From contig CANRMO010000008.1 in the NCBI GenBank assembly GCA_947631755.1, positions 1 to 22,794 of the forward strand: DNA of 22,794 nucleotides, read 5' to 3'. The stretch is from an uncultured Lachnospiraceae bacterium. Lineage in GTDB: Bacteria > Bacillota > Clostridia > Lachnospirales > Lachnospiraceae. This document shows positions 6,851 to 15,235 of the stretch, piece by piece. The notes under the pieces were generated by a model, which had not been told where the DNA came from, did no database searches, and worked only from the letters and a program-made list of their open reading frames with translations. The position numbers and the translations under genes are program-made. Every line of letters starts with the position of its first letter. The first letter of the stretch is position 1.

Positions 6851-8740
6851 TCAACCGGAGTCCTTTTGTTCGCACCATTTCTGGAAACAGACAAAATTCC
6901 AGATACTCCCAGCCAGATAGCTGTTTTCTTCCGGGTTTTCATAATATTTTTGGAGGACGAAATACACGGCCTCAGGCCGGAGCACATCGTATCTGGCCAC
7001 CGCATCCGCCGACAGCGTATCCAGCACATACTCTCTCAGCTCATAGGGCAGCCAGTCATTCACCGGCATGACAAATCCCTCTTTTTCGCGGTAGATCATT
7101 TCTTTTGGCAGATACTTCTCCGCCGCCTTTTTCAGCAGATACTTCGTCTCGCCGCCGCGCATTTTAAGGTGCCCGGGCAAACCCGCCAGATACTCCACCA
7201 GGCGGTGGTCGAGAAACGGTGTGCGCACCTCAAGGGAATGGGCCATGGACAACATGTCAGTGTATTTCAACACCTGATCCGGCAAAAGGATCTCGCTGTC
7301 GTACTGGAGATTCCGGTTAAGCACATCCCGCCCCGTCAGTCTGCTCCTGGCCTCCCTGACCATCCGCAGCGTCTCCTTCCTCCTCACATACTCTCCAAAG
7401 CGGTCACTTAGAAACAGCCCTTTCTCCTCATCCGTCAAAAGCAGGATGCGGTAGGAGAGCAGATCCTCCTGTCCCCCGGAAAACTGATACATCGAATCCA
7501 GATAGGCAAGTTCCTTTTCCATGGGTCTCAGCTTATCTTTTTCCGGCTCCACTTCCCGCTCCTTACACTCCGCATAATACTCCATGGGAAATGACATCAT
7601 ATGGGGCAGGTAACTTCCAAATAGCTCGTCTGCCCCGTCCCCGGACAGCGCGGCCTTTACCTCCCGGGACATGACCTCCGCCATCAGATACGTGGATACC
7701 GCCCCGGAAAAGGGTTCGTCAAAAGCGGCCGCTATGCGGTCCATCCGCTCTATCACATCCCCAGCCGTGATTCGGTGGACAACATGCCGTATACCATATC
7801 TCTCCGCCAGTTTCCGGGCAAAAAGAACATCCGACTCCTTCTCGTACTGAATGGCATGGGCCACCTCGTGCCCCAGGGTGAAGCTGGCAAGTTCTTCTGT
7901 CATGCCGGATGCTATGGCGCTCACCAGGGAGGAGTCCAGTCCCCCGCTGAGAAAACTCCCCACCCTCACATCCGCCCTCATGCGGATCTTCACCGAATCC
8001 TCAAGCAGTTCCCGGATACGGTCAACGATCTCCTCTTCTGTGGAGGCTTCGCCGTCACCGCCGGAATAATAGTCCGAGAGCTGCCAGTACCTCTTCCTCT
8101 CGATTCTGCCGCCCGGCGGGCAGATGATCATCTCTCCCGGCATCACAGAATAAATATCCCGGTACGCCGTCTCCGGGGCATTGACATTTTTAAATGAAAA
8201 ATAATGGTACAGGGCGCGGTCGTTCCACTCCATCCCACAGTCAGGATATTCCTGCATAGCTTTGATCTCTGAGGCAAAGAGAACTACCCCTTTCGGCGAC
8301 AGACTGTAATACAGCGGTTTTACCCCCATCCGGTCCCGGTACAAAAAAAGTGTCTCCCGCTCACAGTCCCACAGGGCAATGGCAAACATACCATTGAGTT
8401 CTGTGACAAATCCCGGGCCGTACTCCAGATACATCTCAACCAGCACCTCGGTGTCTGAATGGCTGGTCCGGAATACATGTCCCCGCTCTTCCAACTGCCG
8501 CCGCAGCTCTGCGTGGTTGTACACCTCCCCGTTCCAGACAAGGCACACCCTGCCCGCCCGGTCGCACATAGGCTGCTTTCCCTCATCCAGATCCACGATA
8601 GCAAGCCGGCGGGAAGCCAGATTGACCCGGCCATCACTCCACACCCCCTCCCCGTCCGGCCCCCGGTGGGCGATCCGCTGCGCCATCCGGCGCAGCAATC
8701 CATCCTCTCTCTTTCCTGTAAAACCACATATCCCACACAT
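6851..8740 (-). CDS. asnB: Asparagine synthase (glutamine-hydrolysing), AsnB type
   Basis: The enzyme makes asparagine from aspartate, glutamine and ATP. The start is fixed at the ATG at 8740, because the class II glutaminase nucleophile must be Cys2 of MCGICGF; the longer frame to 8767 would bury it. The glutaminase domain (residues 2 to about 210) shows RIAHRGPDGEG, WNGEVYNH and the FAIALWD/YRDRMGVKPLYY segments. The synthetase domain has the PP-loop GSFLSGGLDSSLVSA near residues 262-276, then ALSGDGADELFGSY and a late RTPFLDHRLVEYL. At 629 residues it has the usual length of the long AsnB form. GAGAGGAG lies about 12 nt upstream. It is divergent from a sulfotransferase-like gene across 66 nt, which raises the alternative that it amidates a cell-surface or secondary product rather than supplying free asparagine. 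Confidence 0.93.
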   Translation of the reverse strand: MCGICGFTGKREDGLLRRMAQRIAHRGPDGEGVWSDGRVNLASRRLAIVDLDEGKQPMCDRAGRVCLVWNGEVYNHAELRRQLEERGHVFRTSHSDTEVLVEMYLEYGPGFVTELNGMFAIALWDCERETLFLYRDRMGVKPLYYSLSPKGVVLFASEIKAMQEYPDCGMEWNDRALYHYFSFKNVNAPETAYRDIYSVMPGEMIICPPGGRIERKRYWQLSDYYSGGDGEASTEEEIVDRIRELLEDSVKIRMRADVRVGSFLSGGLDSSLVSAIASGMTEELASFTLGHEVAHAIQYEKESDVLFARKLAERYGIRHVVHRITAGDVIERMDRIAAAFDEPFSGAVSTYLMAEVMSREVKAALSGDGADELFGSYLPHMMSFPMEYYAECKEREVEPEKDKLRPMEKELAYLDSMYQFSGGQEDLLSYRILLLTDEEKGLFLSDRFGEYVRRKETLRMVREARSRLTGRDVLNRNLQYDSEILLPDQVLKYTDMLSMAHSLEVRTPFLDHRLVEYLAGLPGHLKMRGGETKYLLKKAAEKYLPKEMIYREKEGFVMPVNDWLPYELREYVLDTLSADAVARYDVLRPEAVYFVLQKYYENPEENSYLAGSIWNFVCFQKWCEQKDSG

Positions 8741-8806
8741 CGTTTCTTTACACTCCTCTCTTCTCATGGTATCATAAACTCAAAACGGGTACAAAAGGAG
8801 ACTCAC

Positions 8807-9898
8807 ATGAACATCATCCTTCACATAGGGAATTATAAAACTGGCAGTACCGCACTGCAAAATTACCTATATCTGAACCGCGCCCTGCTGGCAGAACAAG
8901 GTATCTGCTATGAGGGGGCGGACGAACCTCCCCTCTGCTGCCACGCCTCTTTCACCTACAGCCTGCTGCGGGCCGCCCTGCAGCAGCTTGATCTCTTCGG
9001 GCCCTATGCCGCCCACCCCCTGTGGGGCCATATCCGGGAGACGCCGGAGATGCTGTGGGCACAGATCTGCGACGCCGCAGAGCGCGCGCACTGCCACACG
9101 GTCCTTCTGTCCCATGAGTCTATATTCTGCGAGACCATGCGCACTTTCGCCGGCCTGCACGGCACTCTGGACAGAGAAACGGAACTCCAAATCCTGCACA
9201 CATTACACAGCCTGCTGCACCGTCTTGTCACCCCGAAAAGCAACCGGGTTGACATCTATCTCTATCTGCGCAGACAGGATGACTACCTGGAATCCCAATA
9301 TAACCAGTACATCAAAGCTCCCTGGTATGAGGAACCGCTGCCGCCGCTGCCGGATTTTGAATCGTTCGTCCGCCTTCAGCCAGTCACCCTTGATTACCAG
9401 AAGCCGCTAGAGCTCCTGGCCGGACTGTATGGCCGGGAACACCTGCACGTGCGCGCCTACACCCCCGGCGACGATATCTATCGGTCATTCTGTTCCACCG
9501 CCCTTGGAAACGGAGGCGGAGAATGTTCCACAAAATGGAGAAAACCGGACACCTCAATGGAAAACCGGAGTCTTTCCCTGGACGCCCTCTTCTTTAAACA
9601 GCGGTTTCTCTCCGGGGAAGCAGCAAGGAATCCCGTGATCGGAGAAATCCTTTCCGCCTACAGCAGCGACCATCCGGACGCCTGCCGCTATACGCTATTT
9701 ACACCGGAGCTGCACGCTGAGATCGCCCGGGCATACAACGAAAAAAACCGGCAGATCAATCAGGACTACATTCACAATTCGTCTGACCATCTGCCGGAGA
9801 TAACATATTCAAAAGATAGAATCCCGTACCCGGGCCTTGCGCCGGAACATCTGATGAAGATTATGGATTATCTGGGAACTTCCCGGAAAGATTACTGA
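8807..9898 (+). CDS. P-loop sulfotransferase-like protein
   Basis: The 363-residue protein opens directly with a nucleotide-binding loop, ILHIGNYKTGSTALQNYL (residues 4-21). This matches the 5'-phosphosulfate-binding motif of PAPS-dependent sulfotransferases. The second hallmark, the 3'-phosphate-binding strand and helix, is seen as YLYLRRQDDYLESQYNQYIK near residues 151-170. No signal peptide is present, so it acts in the cytoplasm. Known relatives sulfate polysaccharides or small molecules; the acceptor here is unknown. The start is the ATG at 8807, with AAAAGGAG 6 nt upstream; the frame is open further back only because it runs antisense through asnB. It shares a 66-nt divergent intergenic region with asnB and ends 9 nt from the convergent binding-protein gene. 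Kinase or other P-loop transferase activity cannot be excluded. Confidence 0.75.
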   Translation: MNIILHIGNYKTGSTALQNYLYLNRALLAEQGICYEGADEPPLCCHASFTYSLLRAALQQLDLFGPYAAHPLWGHIRETPEMLWAQICDAAERAHCHTVLLSHESIFCETMRTFAGLHGTLDRETELQILHTLHSLLHRLVTPKSNRVDIYLYLRRQDDYLESQYNQYIKAPWYEEPLPPLPDFESFVRLQPVTLDYQKPLELLAGLYGREHLHVRAYTPGDDIYRSFCSTALGNGGGECSTKWRKPDTSMENRSLSLDALFFKQRFLSGEAARNPVIGEILSAYSSDHPDACRYTLFTPELHAEIARAYNEKNRQINQDYIHNSSDHLPEITYSKDRIPYPGLAPEHLMKIMDYLGTSRKDY

Positions 9899-9907
9899 CA
9901 CAGGCGA

Positions 9908-11026
9908 TCAGTACTTGCGGTCCGGGAGAGTTTTCTCCGCCTCTTCCGCCGGGAACACACCCTCCTCCATGTACTGGACCTGGTCAACTTTTTCCCCTTT
10001 CTCCAGTTTCTGGATCAGCTCTGACACAAACGGTCCCTCCAGAGGATTGCACTCAACATCAACATGGATATCCCCGTCAATCATCGCCTGGAACCCGTCT
10101 TTTGTGGCGTCAAAAGAAATCATGATGATATCGCCCTTCGGCCCGCAGCTCTTGCCGGCCTCTTTGATGGCCTCAATCGCGCCAAACGCCTCATCGTCGT
10201 TCTGACATACAACAACGTCAATGTCATCATATTTTTTCAAAAATGCTTTCATAACCGCGTTGCCGCCGTCCTTTGTAAAATCGCCGGACTGTTTATCCAG
10301 AAGTTTCCACTTCTTCTGTTTCTTCGCCGCTTTCTCAAAACCCTCTGTCCGGCCCGTCGTCGCCGAGGCGCCGTTGGAACCGAGGATCGTCACGATATTG
10401 ATTTCTTCCGAATCCCTTTTCTCTCTCTTTAAATAATCTGCCAGCCAGTTCGCCGCGTCTGTCCCCTCTTTCGTAAAATCAGACCCGACCCAGCAGGTGT
10501 ACAGGGATTTGTCGGCACTGATGTTCCGGTCAACCACGATAACCGGGATATCCGCTTTCTGTGCATCTTTGAGCACATCGTCATAGCCGTCCTCCACGAT
10601 TGGATCGAGAACGATATAATCCACTTTATCCGAGATAAATTTTGCGAGCGCGTCTAACTGTGTCTTCTGATCGTTATTGCAGTCAACAAAATCGAACTGG
10701 TAGCCGTTCGCCTCGGTAAATGTCTCTTTCATAGACTGTGTCTGGGCCAGACGCCAGCCGGACTCCGAGCCGACCTGGGCAAAACCAACGTGGATCAGGC
10801 CACCACCGGAAGAACCGCCCCCCGCCGGAGTTTCCTCTTTCTTTGTCTCTTCCTTTTTCGAATCCTGTGCCGCACCGGAGCCCCCGGAAGATGTACCTGT
10901 CGATGCGCCATCCGTTTTGATCACTGCGTCCCCCTGGGGCGTCAGCACGATCATATCACTGCTCCCGCAGCCGGTAAACAGAAACATCATGACGCCAAGC
11001 AATATGGCAAGAATATTTTTCTTCAT
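9908..11026 (-). CDS. Sugar-type ABC solute-binding lipoprotein (periplasmic-binding-protein family 1)
   Basis: The 372-residue protein has a lipoprotein signal ending FTGC (Cys20), a flexible Gly/Ser/Lys/Glu linker to about residue 75, and a type 1 binding domain. Family marks are HVGFAQVGSESGWRLAQTQS, VDYIVLDPIVEDGYDDVLKD, IPVIVVDRNIS, NIVTILGSNGASATTGRTEG and VVVCQNDDEAFGAIEAIKEA. It is closest in style to YtfQ-like galactofuranose or ribose binding proteins, but the ligand is not certain. ATG at 11026 is preferred because AAGGAG lies 8 nt upstream; the GTG at 11032 is only 2 nt from it. It sits 18 nt downstream of a chemoreceptor gene on the same strand, and no permease or ATPase gene is nearby. 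It may therefore present ligand to the receptor. Confidence 0.9.
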   Translation of the reverse strand: MKKNILAILLGVMMFLFTGCGSSDMIVLTPQGDAVIKTDGASTGTSSGGSGAAQDSKKEETKKEETPAGGGSSGGGLIHVGFAQVGSESGWRLAQTQSMKETFTEANGYQFDFVDCNNDQKTQLDALAKFISDKVDYIVLDPIVEDGYDDVLKDAQKADIPVIVVDRNISADKSLYTCWVGSDFTKEGTDAANWLADYLKREKRDSEEINIVTILGSNGASATTGRTEGFEKAAKKQKKWKLLDKQSGDFTKDGGNAVMKAFLKKYDDIDVVVCQNDDEAFGAIEAIKEAGKSCGPKGDIIMISFDATKDGFQAMIDGDIHVDVECNPLEGPFVSELIQKLEKGEKVDQVQYMEEGVFPAEEAEKTLPDRKY

Positions 11027-11044
11027 TTTCACAGCTCCTTTTCA

Positions 11045-12853
11045 TCAGATAATAAATTTATTCACTTCGTCCTCTAAGTTGTCCGTTGCCTTGAGATTGC
11101 TCTCCGACTGCTCTTTATTCTCATAGAGATCTCTTGAGAGGTCGCTGACGCTCTCAGTCACGCTCTCAATATTCTTTGTGCTCTCCTCCACCGCGAGCAG
11201 GATGCCAGACATCGACTGCCTGATCGTGTCGATCTCCCCCGCCAGCCGATTCGCCTGCTTCATGCAGTCGTCCATAACGGTGTAAAACCGCTCCGCGTCA
11301 CTGCTGTAACTGTTTCCTGTCTGGATCAACTGCCCATAACCGTACATTGTCTGCTCGTTGAGGAAATTCAGCATCCTCTCCGCCTCTTTTGCGAGGTCAT
11401 GGACTGTGGACAAAACGACCCTGCTGATCGCCTGGATCTCCTCTGCACTGTCCGTTGTGTCCTTGGACAGCTTGCCGATCTCCCCGGCGACAACGGCAAA
11501 TCCCCGGCCGGCCTCCCCGGCCCTGGCCGCCTCAATATTGGCATTGAGCGCCAGAAGTTCTGTCTGGGAGGAAATCTCCAGGATCTTGTCAGTCAGCACA
11601 CCGATATTCTGGACCTGCCGGGACTCTTCCAGCTTAGCTTTCAGAGAAGCCTCAATCTCCGCCGCCATCTCCTCCACTTCTTTTGTCCTGCCCTCTGTCT
11701 CACTGACAAGCCCCGAAGCTTTCTTGTCAATATCCGACGCCAGCTTTGTGCCGTCTGTCACCTGGCGGTCCATCCGCTTCACATACTCATTCATGCGGGC
11801 CATGGCCTCATCCACTTCCTGGACACTGGCCGTTGTCTCCTCCATAGCGGCGCTCATCTGTAGGATATTGTCAGAAATCGCCTTGATCTCCTCGCTTGAG
11901 TGCTCCGCACTCTCGCTGGACAGATGGAGATAGTGGTTCAGCTGTTTCGTGTTGACAGATATATTGGTGATCACTGTCCGTATGTAACTGAGCAGAGAAT
12001 TGATATTGCCCGCGATCGCCCCCACTTCATCCGTAGAATTAACCGGGATTTCCTGGGTCAGATCACCGTCTGTCTCAACAATATCCCTGATTTTCTTATT
12101 TACACGTTTCACGCGGTTCAGGATGCCTCCCACAATGAGGAGCAGGAGCGCCGAGCAGATCAAAACAAGCACAAAAGCCAGTATAACGACCTGGACGGTA
12201 GTAGACGAAATGGAGTGGGCCAGCTCTTTTGCGTCGTACTCAATACACACAGCCCCGACTTTTTCGCCGGACTTTGTAGTGACCGGCGCTACCGCGAGAA
12301 TAAACTTTTTTCCATTTTCCCTGCGAATGGATTTATAGGCAAAAGGGATGTCATTATTCATAGCGACCAACGTATTCAGTTCCACGAAATCATCCACTGC
12401 CGCCCCCGTTGCCTGTCCCTCACTCTCGTCTGCGTGGATGTCCACCAGATAGCACAGCCGGCCTGCCTCATCGGATCCCACCGCATAGATGCGGTTGACC
12501 CCTGTGCTGTCCACAATATTTTCAATGGAATCATACACCAGCATATAACTGGTGGAGTCCGCCCCCTCGGCTCCCACTTTCTGCATGGTACTGCCGTCGA
12601 TCCGGTGCTCTGCCATTGTAATAATTGACAGGGCACCCTGCGCCGCCGTCCCGGTACACTGATCCTTAAACTCACTCAGTATCAGAACACTCAAAACCGC
12701 GGCCAGCAGCACATTGGCACAGATTACCGGAACCAGAATCTTCAGCCGCATGCCAACATTTACTTTCACGGCTGCCTTACCCTGTCTTATCTTGCTGTCT
12801 GTCACCTGATCATCCCCTGTTCTCTCTGTAATTTTAAAATCGTTTACTGACAT
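11045..12853 (-). CDS. Methyl-accepting chemotaxis protein
   Basis: This 602-residue chemoreceptor has a short cytoplasmic N-terminus, a first membrane helix at about 37-59 and an extracellular sensor of about 160 residues. The sensor resembles a single Cache domain (NRIYAVGSDEAGRLCYLVDI; FILAVAPVTTKSGEKVGAVC). A second membrane helix at about 221-245, a HAMP linker with DGDLTQEIPVNSTDEVGAI, and a coiled-coil signalling domain follow. The hairpin tip is intact: QTELLALNANIEAARAGEAG, then GFAVVAGEIGKLS. It would pass ligand signals to CheW/CheA, which are not in the window. The start at 12853 lacks a clear Shine-Dalgarno sequence, so a start at Met35 is possible but is no better supported. It is the first gene of a two-gene unit with the solute-binding lipoprotein and is divergent from thyX across 112 nt. 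Confidence 0.93.
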   Translation of the reverse strand: MSVNDFKITERTGDDQVTDSKIRQGKAAVKVNVGMRLKILVPVICANVLLAAVLSVLILSEFKDQCTGTAAQGALSIITMAEHRIDGSTMQKVGAEGADSTSYMLVYDSIENIVDSTGVNRIYAVGSDEAGRLCYLVDIHADESEGQATGAAVDDFVELNTLVAMNNDIPFAYKSIRRENGKKFILAVAPVTTKSGEKVGAVCIEYDAKELAHSISSTTVQVVILAFVLVLICSALLLLIVGGILNRVKRVNKKIRDIVETDGDLTQEIPVNSTDEVGAIAGNINSLLSYIRTVITNISVNTKQLNHYLHLSSESAEHSSEEIKAISDNILQMSAAMEETTASVQEVDEAMARMNEYVKRMDRQVTDGTKLASDIDKKASGLVSETEGRTKEVEEMAAEIEASLKAKLEESRQVQNIGVLTDKILEISSQTELLALNANIEAARAGEAGRGFAVVAGEIGKLSKDTTDSAEEIQAISRVVLSTVHDLAKEAERMLNFLNEQTMYGYGQLIQTGNSYSSDAERFYTVMDDCMKQANRLAGEIDTIRQSMSGILLAVEESTKNIESVTESVSDLSRDLYENKEQSESNLKATDNLEDEVNKFII

Positions 12854-12903
12854 TCTAACATCATTAATTCACAAACACAACAATTTTATTTGACAATAAG
12901 TCT

Positions 12904-12931
12904 TTGAATTTAAAATAAATTGTGGTATATT
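12904..12931 (+). promoter_or_regulatory. Probable thyX promoter
   Basis: A -10 box TATATT (12926-12931) is preceded by TTGAAT (12904-12909) with a 16-nt spacer. A second -35-like TTGACA lies at 12890-12895, with TAAAAT 15 nt behind it as a weaker alternative. The ribosome site AGAGAGG at 12952-12958 precedes the ATG at 12966. Confidence 0.45.
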
Positions 12932-12965
12932 AGACTGAGTATTCTATACATAGAGAGGTATCGTT

Positions 12966-13616
12966 ATGAAAATAATCAAACCGAGTGTTGAGATCATCGA
13001 CATGGATGACTATGATAATATTGTAAAGAAGATCGAGCGGATCGGACGTGTCTGTTATAAGAGCGAGGGCAATATCACAGACGAATCCGCAGAGCGTTTC
13101 ATCAGCAATATTTTAAAACGCGGCCACGAATCCGTTATCGAACATGAATCGGTGACTGTCCGCATGATCTGTGACCGGGGGATCACGCATGAGATCGTGC
13201 GCCACCGGATCGCCAGCTACAGCCAGGAGAGCACCCGCTACTGCAATTATGTCAACGACAAATTCGGCAGTGAGATTACGGTTATTGATCTGGCCGGGGG
13301 GTTTTCCTATGATCTGAATAATGAGAGCGAACGGGCCCGGTATGAAGCGTGGACCGAGGCCATGGAAAATGCAGAAAAATCTTATTTCAAGATGATAGGC
13401 CTGGGAGCGACCCCTCAGGAGGCCCGCGCGGTACTCCCCAACAGTCTGAAGACGGAGATCGTAGTCACCATGAACCTCCGGGCATGGCGCAATTTCTTCC
13501 GCCTCCGCTGTGATTCCCACGCCCACCCCCAGATGAGGGAGGTGGCCAATATCGCGCTGGCAGAGTTCAAACAGAGACTTCCGATCTTCTTTGGGGACTT
13601 TGAGATTCAGAAGTAA
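12966..13616 (+). CDS. thyX: Flavin-dependent thymidylate synthase ThyX
   Basis: ThyX methylates dUMP to dTMP using methylenetetrahydrofolate and reduced FAD. The defining RHRx7S motif is present as RHRIASYSQES (residues 79-89), with the following TRYCNYV block. The C-terminal part has the expected NLRAWRNFFRLRCDSHAHPQ segment, which carries substrate and flavin contacts. The length of 216 residues is normal for the family. AGAGAGG precedes the ATG by 7 nt, and the promoter lies in the 112-nt region shared with the divergent chemoreceptor gene. The gene ends one base from the stop codon of the convergent radA, so the two transcripts must overlap. Nothing in the sequence suggests damage. Confidence 0.97.
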   Translation: MKIIKPSVEIIDMDDYDNIVKKIERIGRVCYKSEGNITDESAERFISNILKRGHESVIEHESVTVRMICDRGITHEIVRHRIASYSQESTRYCNYVNDKFGSEITVIDLAGGFSYDLNNESERARYEAWTEAMENAEKSYFKMIGLGATPQEARAVLPNSLKTEIVVTMNLRAWRNFFRLRCDSHAHPQMREVANIALAEFKQRLPIFFGDFEIQK

Positions 13617-13617
13617 T

Positions 13618-15003
13618 TTAAATGTAATCCAGTATCTCGCGTATATGCCTTACCCCGATTAACTTTACACCGCTGACATCCAGGCTGCCCGCTTTCAGTA
13701 TTGACTGCCGGTTACTCTCCGGCAGGATACAGATGCGGCAGCCTGTTTTTATCGCCTCGGCAACCCGGCGCTCCGCCTGGGAGACCGCCCGGACTTCCCC
13801 CACCAGCCCCACCTCGCCAAAGAGGATCGTCCCCTCCGCCACCGCCCGTCCGTGGTGGCTCGAGAGCAGGGCCGCCGTCAGGGGCAGATCAAGAGCCGGT
13901 TCCATAACCCTCATCCCCCCCGCGACGTTTACATAGGCGTCACAGTCCGCCATGCGGATGCCGAGACGTTTCTCCAGCACCGCCATGAGAAGATTCACCC
14001 GGTTGAAATCTGTCCCCACCGCCGTTCTCCTCGGCATCGGAAAACTGGTCTGGCACACAAGCGCCTGGACTTCGATCAGAAAAGGACGGCTTCCCTCCAT
14101 CGTACAGGCAACGACAGAGCCCGCCTCATTCTCCAGCCTCCCCTGCAGCATAAACTCCGATGGATCCGGCACTTCCACAAGTCCCTGGTTCCTCATCTCA
14201 AACACGCCAACTTCATTCGTCGAGCCGAAGCGGTTTTTCACCCCCCGCAGCATGCGGTACATAGCCGTCTTATCGCCCTCAAAATACAGCACCGTATCCA
14301 CCATGTGCTCAAGCATGCGGGGGCCCGCCACATTTCCCTCTTTCGTCACGTGCCCCACAATAAATACAGTAATATTTTTGTTCTTTGCCAGATGTAAAAG
14401 TGTCCCTGTAATCTCCCGGACCTGGCTGACACTTCCCGGCGCGGCATCTGTATTTTCATCATATACAGTCTGAATTGAATCTACTATGAGCACTTCCGGG
14501 GCGATCTCATCCACGGCCTCAAGTACCGTGCCCATACATGTCTCCGAGTACAGATACAGCTCATCCGTAAATACCCCGATCCGCTCCGCCCGCATTTTGA
14601 TCTGTCTGGCAGATTCCTCGCCGGAGACATAGAGAACCTTTATCCTCTGTTCTGACAAAAGGCGGCACACCTGCAAAAGAAGCGTAGACTTGCCAATCCC
14701 CGGATCTCCCCCCACCAAAATAAGAGACCCGGGAACGATGCCGCCGCCGAGAACCCGGTCCAGCTCAGACATTCCCGTTTTCCTGCGGCACTCTTCCTGT
14801 GTCTCTATCTCATTTATTTTCATTGGCTTAACATTGGAATTTCTCAGATTCCCCGGGGTGGAACTTCCCCTTCGCCCAGCCTTTCCGGCAGAGGGCGCCT
14901 CCACCAGCGTATTCCACGCGCGGCAGCCGGGACACTGCCCCTGCCACTTCGACACCTCATAACCACATTCCTTACAAAAAAACAGCGTTTTTTCCTTTGC
15001 CAT
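13618..15003 (-). CDS. radA: DNA repair protein RadA (Sms)
   Basis: RadA is a RecA-like ATPase and DnaB-type helicase that promotes branch migration in recombination repair. The 461-residue protein has the N-terminal four-cysteine zinc motif CKECGYEVSKWQGQCPGC (Cys 10, 13, 24, 27), Walker A GGDPGIGKST (98-107), Walker B VLIVDSIQTV, and the RadA-specific KNRFG motif in GVKNRFGSTNEVGVFEM. The C-terminal Lon-like domain shows VNVAGGMRV and the AVSQAERRVAEAIKTG segment. It is of full length. GAGGGA stands 5 nt before the ATG. In many Firmicutes radA follows clpC; here clpC is two genes upstream on the same strand, with a small protein gene between. The hairpin at 15194-15229 makes a separate radA transcript likely. 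Confidence 0.97.
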   Translation of the reverse strand: MAKEKTLFFCKECGYEVSKWQGQCPGCRAWNTLVEAPSAGKAGRRGSSTPGNLRNSNVKPMKINEIETQEECRRKTGMSELDRVLGGGIVPGSLILVGGDPGIGKSTLLLQVCRLLSEQRIKVLYVSGEESARQIKMRAERIGVFTDELYLYSETCMGTVLEAVDEIAPEVLIVDSIQTVYDENTDAAPGSVSQVREITGTLLHLAKNKNITVFIVGHVTKEGNVAGPRMLEHMVDTVLYFEGDKTAMYRMLRGVKNRFGSTNEVGVFEMRNQGLVEVPDPSEFMLQGRLENEAGSVVACTMEGSRPFLIEVQALVCQTSFPMPRRTAVGTDFNRVNLLMAVLEKRLGIRMADCDAYVNVAGGMRVMEPALDLPLTAALLSSHHGRAVAEGTILFGEVGLVGEVRAVSQAERRVAEAIKTGCRICILPESNRQSILKAGSLDVSGVKLIGVRHIREILDYI

Positions 15004-15079
15004 AACGATCCCTCATACAAGTATCTGTCCACACAGCCCTCTCTCACAAGAGCACCCGGCCGTTTTCTCCCAACAACCA

Positions 15080-15144
15080 CGAGCGTCACGCTTCGCGAGA
15101 CTGCTCGGTGTTCGCATAGCCAACGTAGTTGGCATTGGCGCTCG
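15080..15144. repeat. Structured intergenic block, possibly a dispersed repeat or small RNA
   Basis: An outer pair CGAGCG (15080-15085) and CGCTCG (15139-15144) encloses several short hairpins: CGC-TTC-GCG (15089-15097), CGAG-actg-CTCG (15096-15107, overlapping the first) and GCCAA-cgtag-TTGGC (15119-15133). It lies between the terminator of the small protein gene and radA. Such dense folding in non-coding DNA resembles dispersed intergenic repeats. Copies elsewhere cannot be tested from one window. Confidence 0.3.
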
Positions 15145-15190
15145 GATCGTCTTGTGCAGGCACAGACATATCCTCGCTTTGCCTTCGCGC

Positions 15191-15229
15191 AAAATACTCT
15201 GGCCGGGGCACAGCCACCGGCCAGAGTAT
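15191..15229 (-). terminator. Intrinsic terminator after the small protein gene
   Basis: Perfect 13-bp arms, 15194-15206 and 15217-15229, surround a 10-nt loop, with the sequence ATACTCTGGCCGG on each outer side. On the minus strand the stem is followed by TTTTGCG. It begins 7 nt after the stop codon at 15236 and so ends that transcript before radA. Confidence 0.75.
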
Positions 15230-15235
15230 CCTGCT

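Noticed and set aside
6076..7029. Long minus-strand frame opposite the second lipoprotein gene
   Set aside because: It is an antisense shadow: no ribosome site, cysteine/phenylalanine-rich composition, and it overlaps the 3' ends of two well-supported genes.
8459..8806. N-terminal extension of the sulfotransferase-like frame
   Set aside because: It runs antisense through asnB. The P-loop begins right after the ATG at 8807, which has a strong ribosome site.
11900..12628. 242-codon plus-strand frame opposite the chemoreceptor
   Set aside because: It is an antisense shadow inside a well-supported gene, with no start signals.
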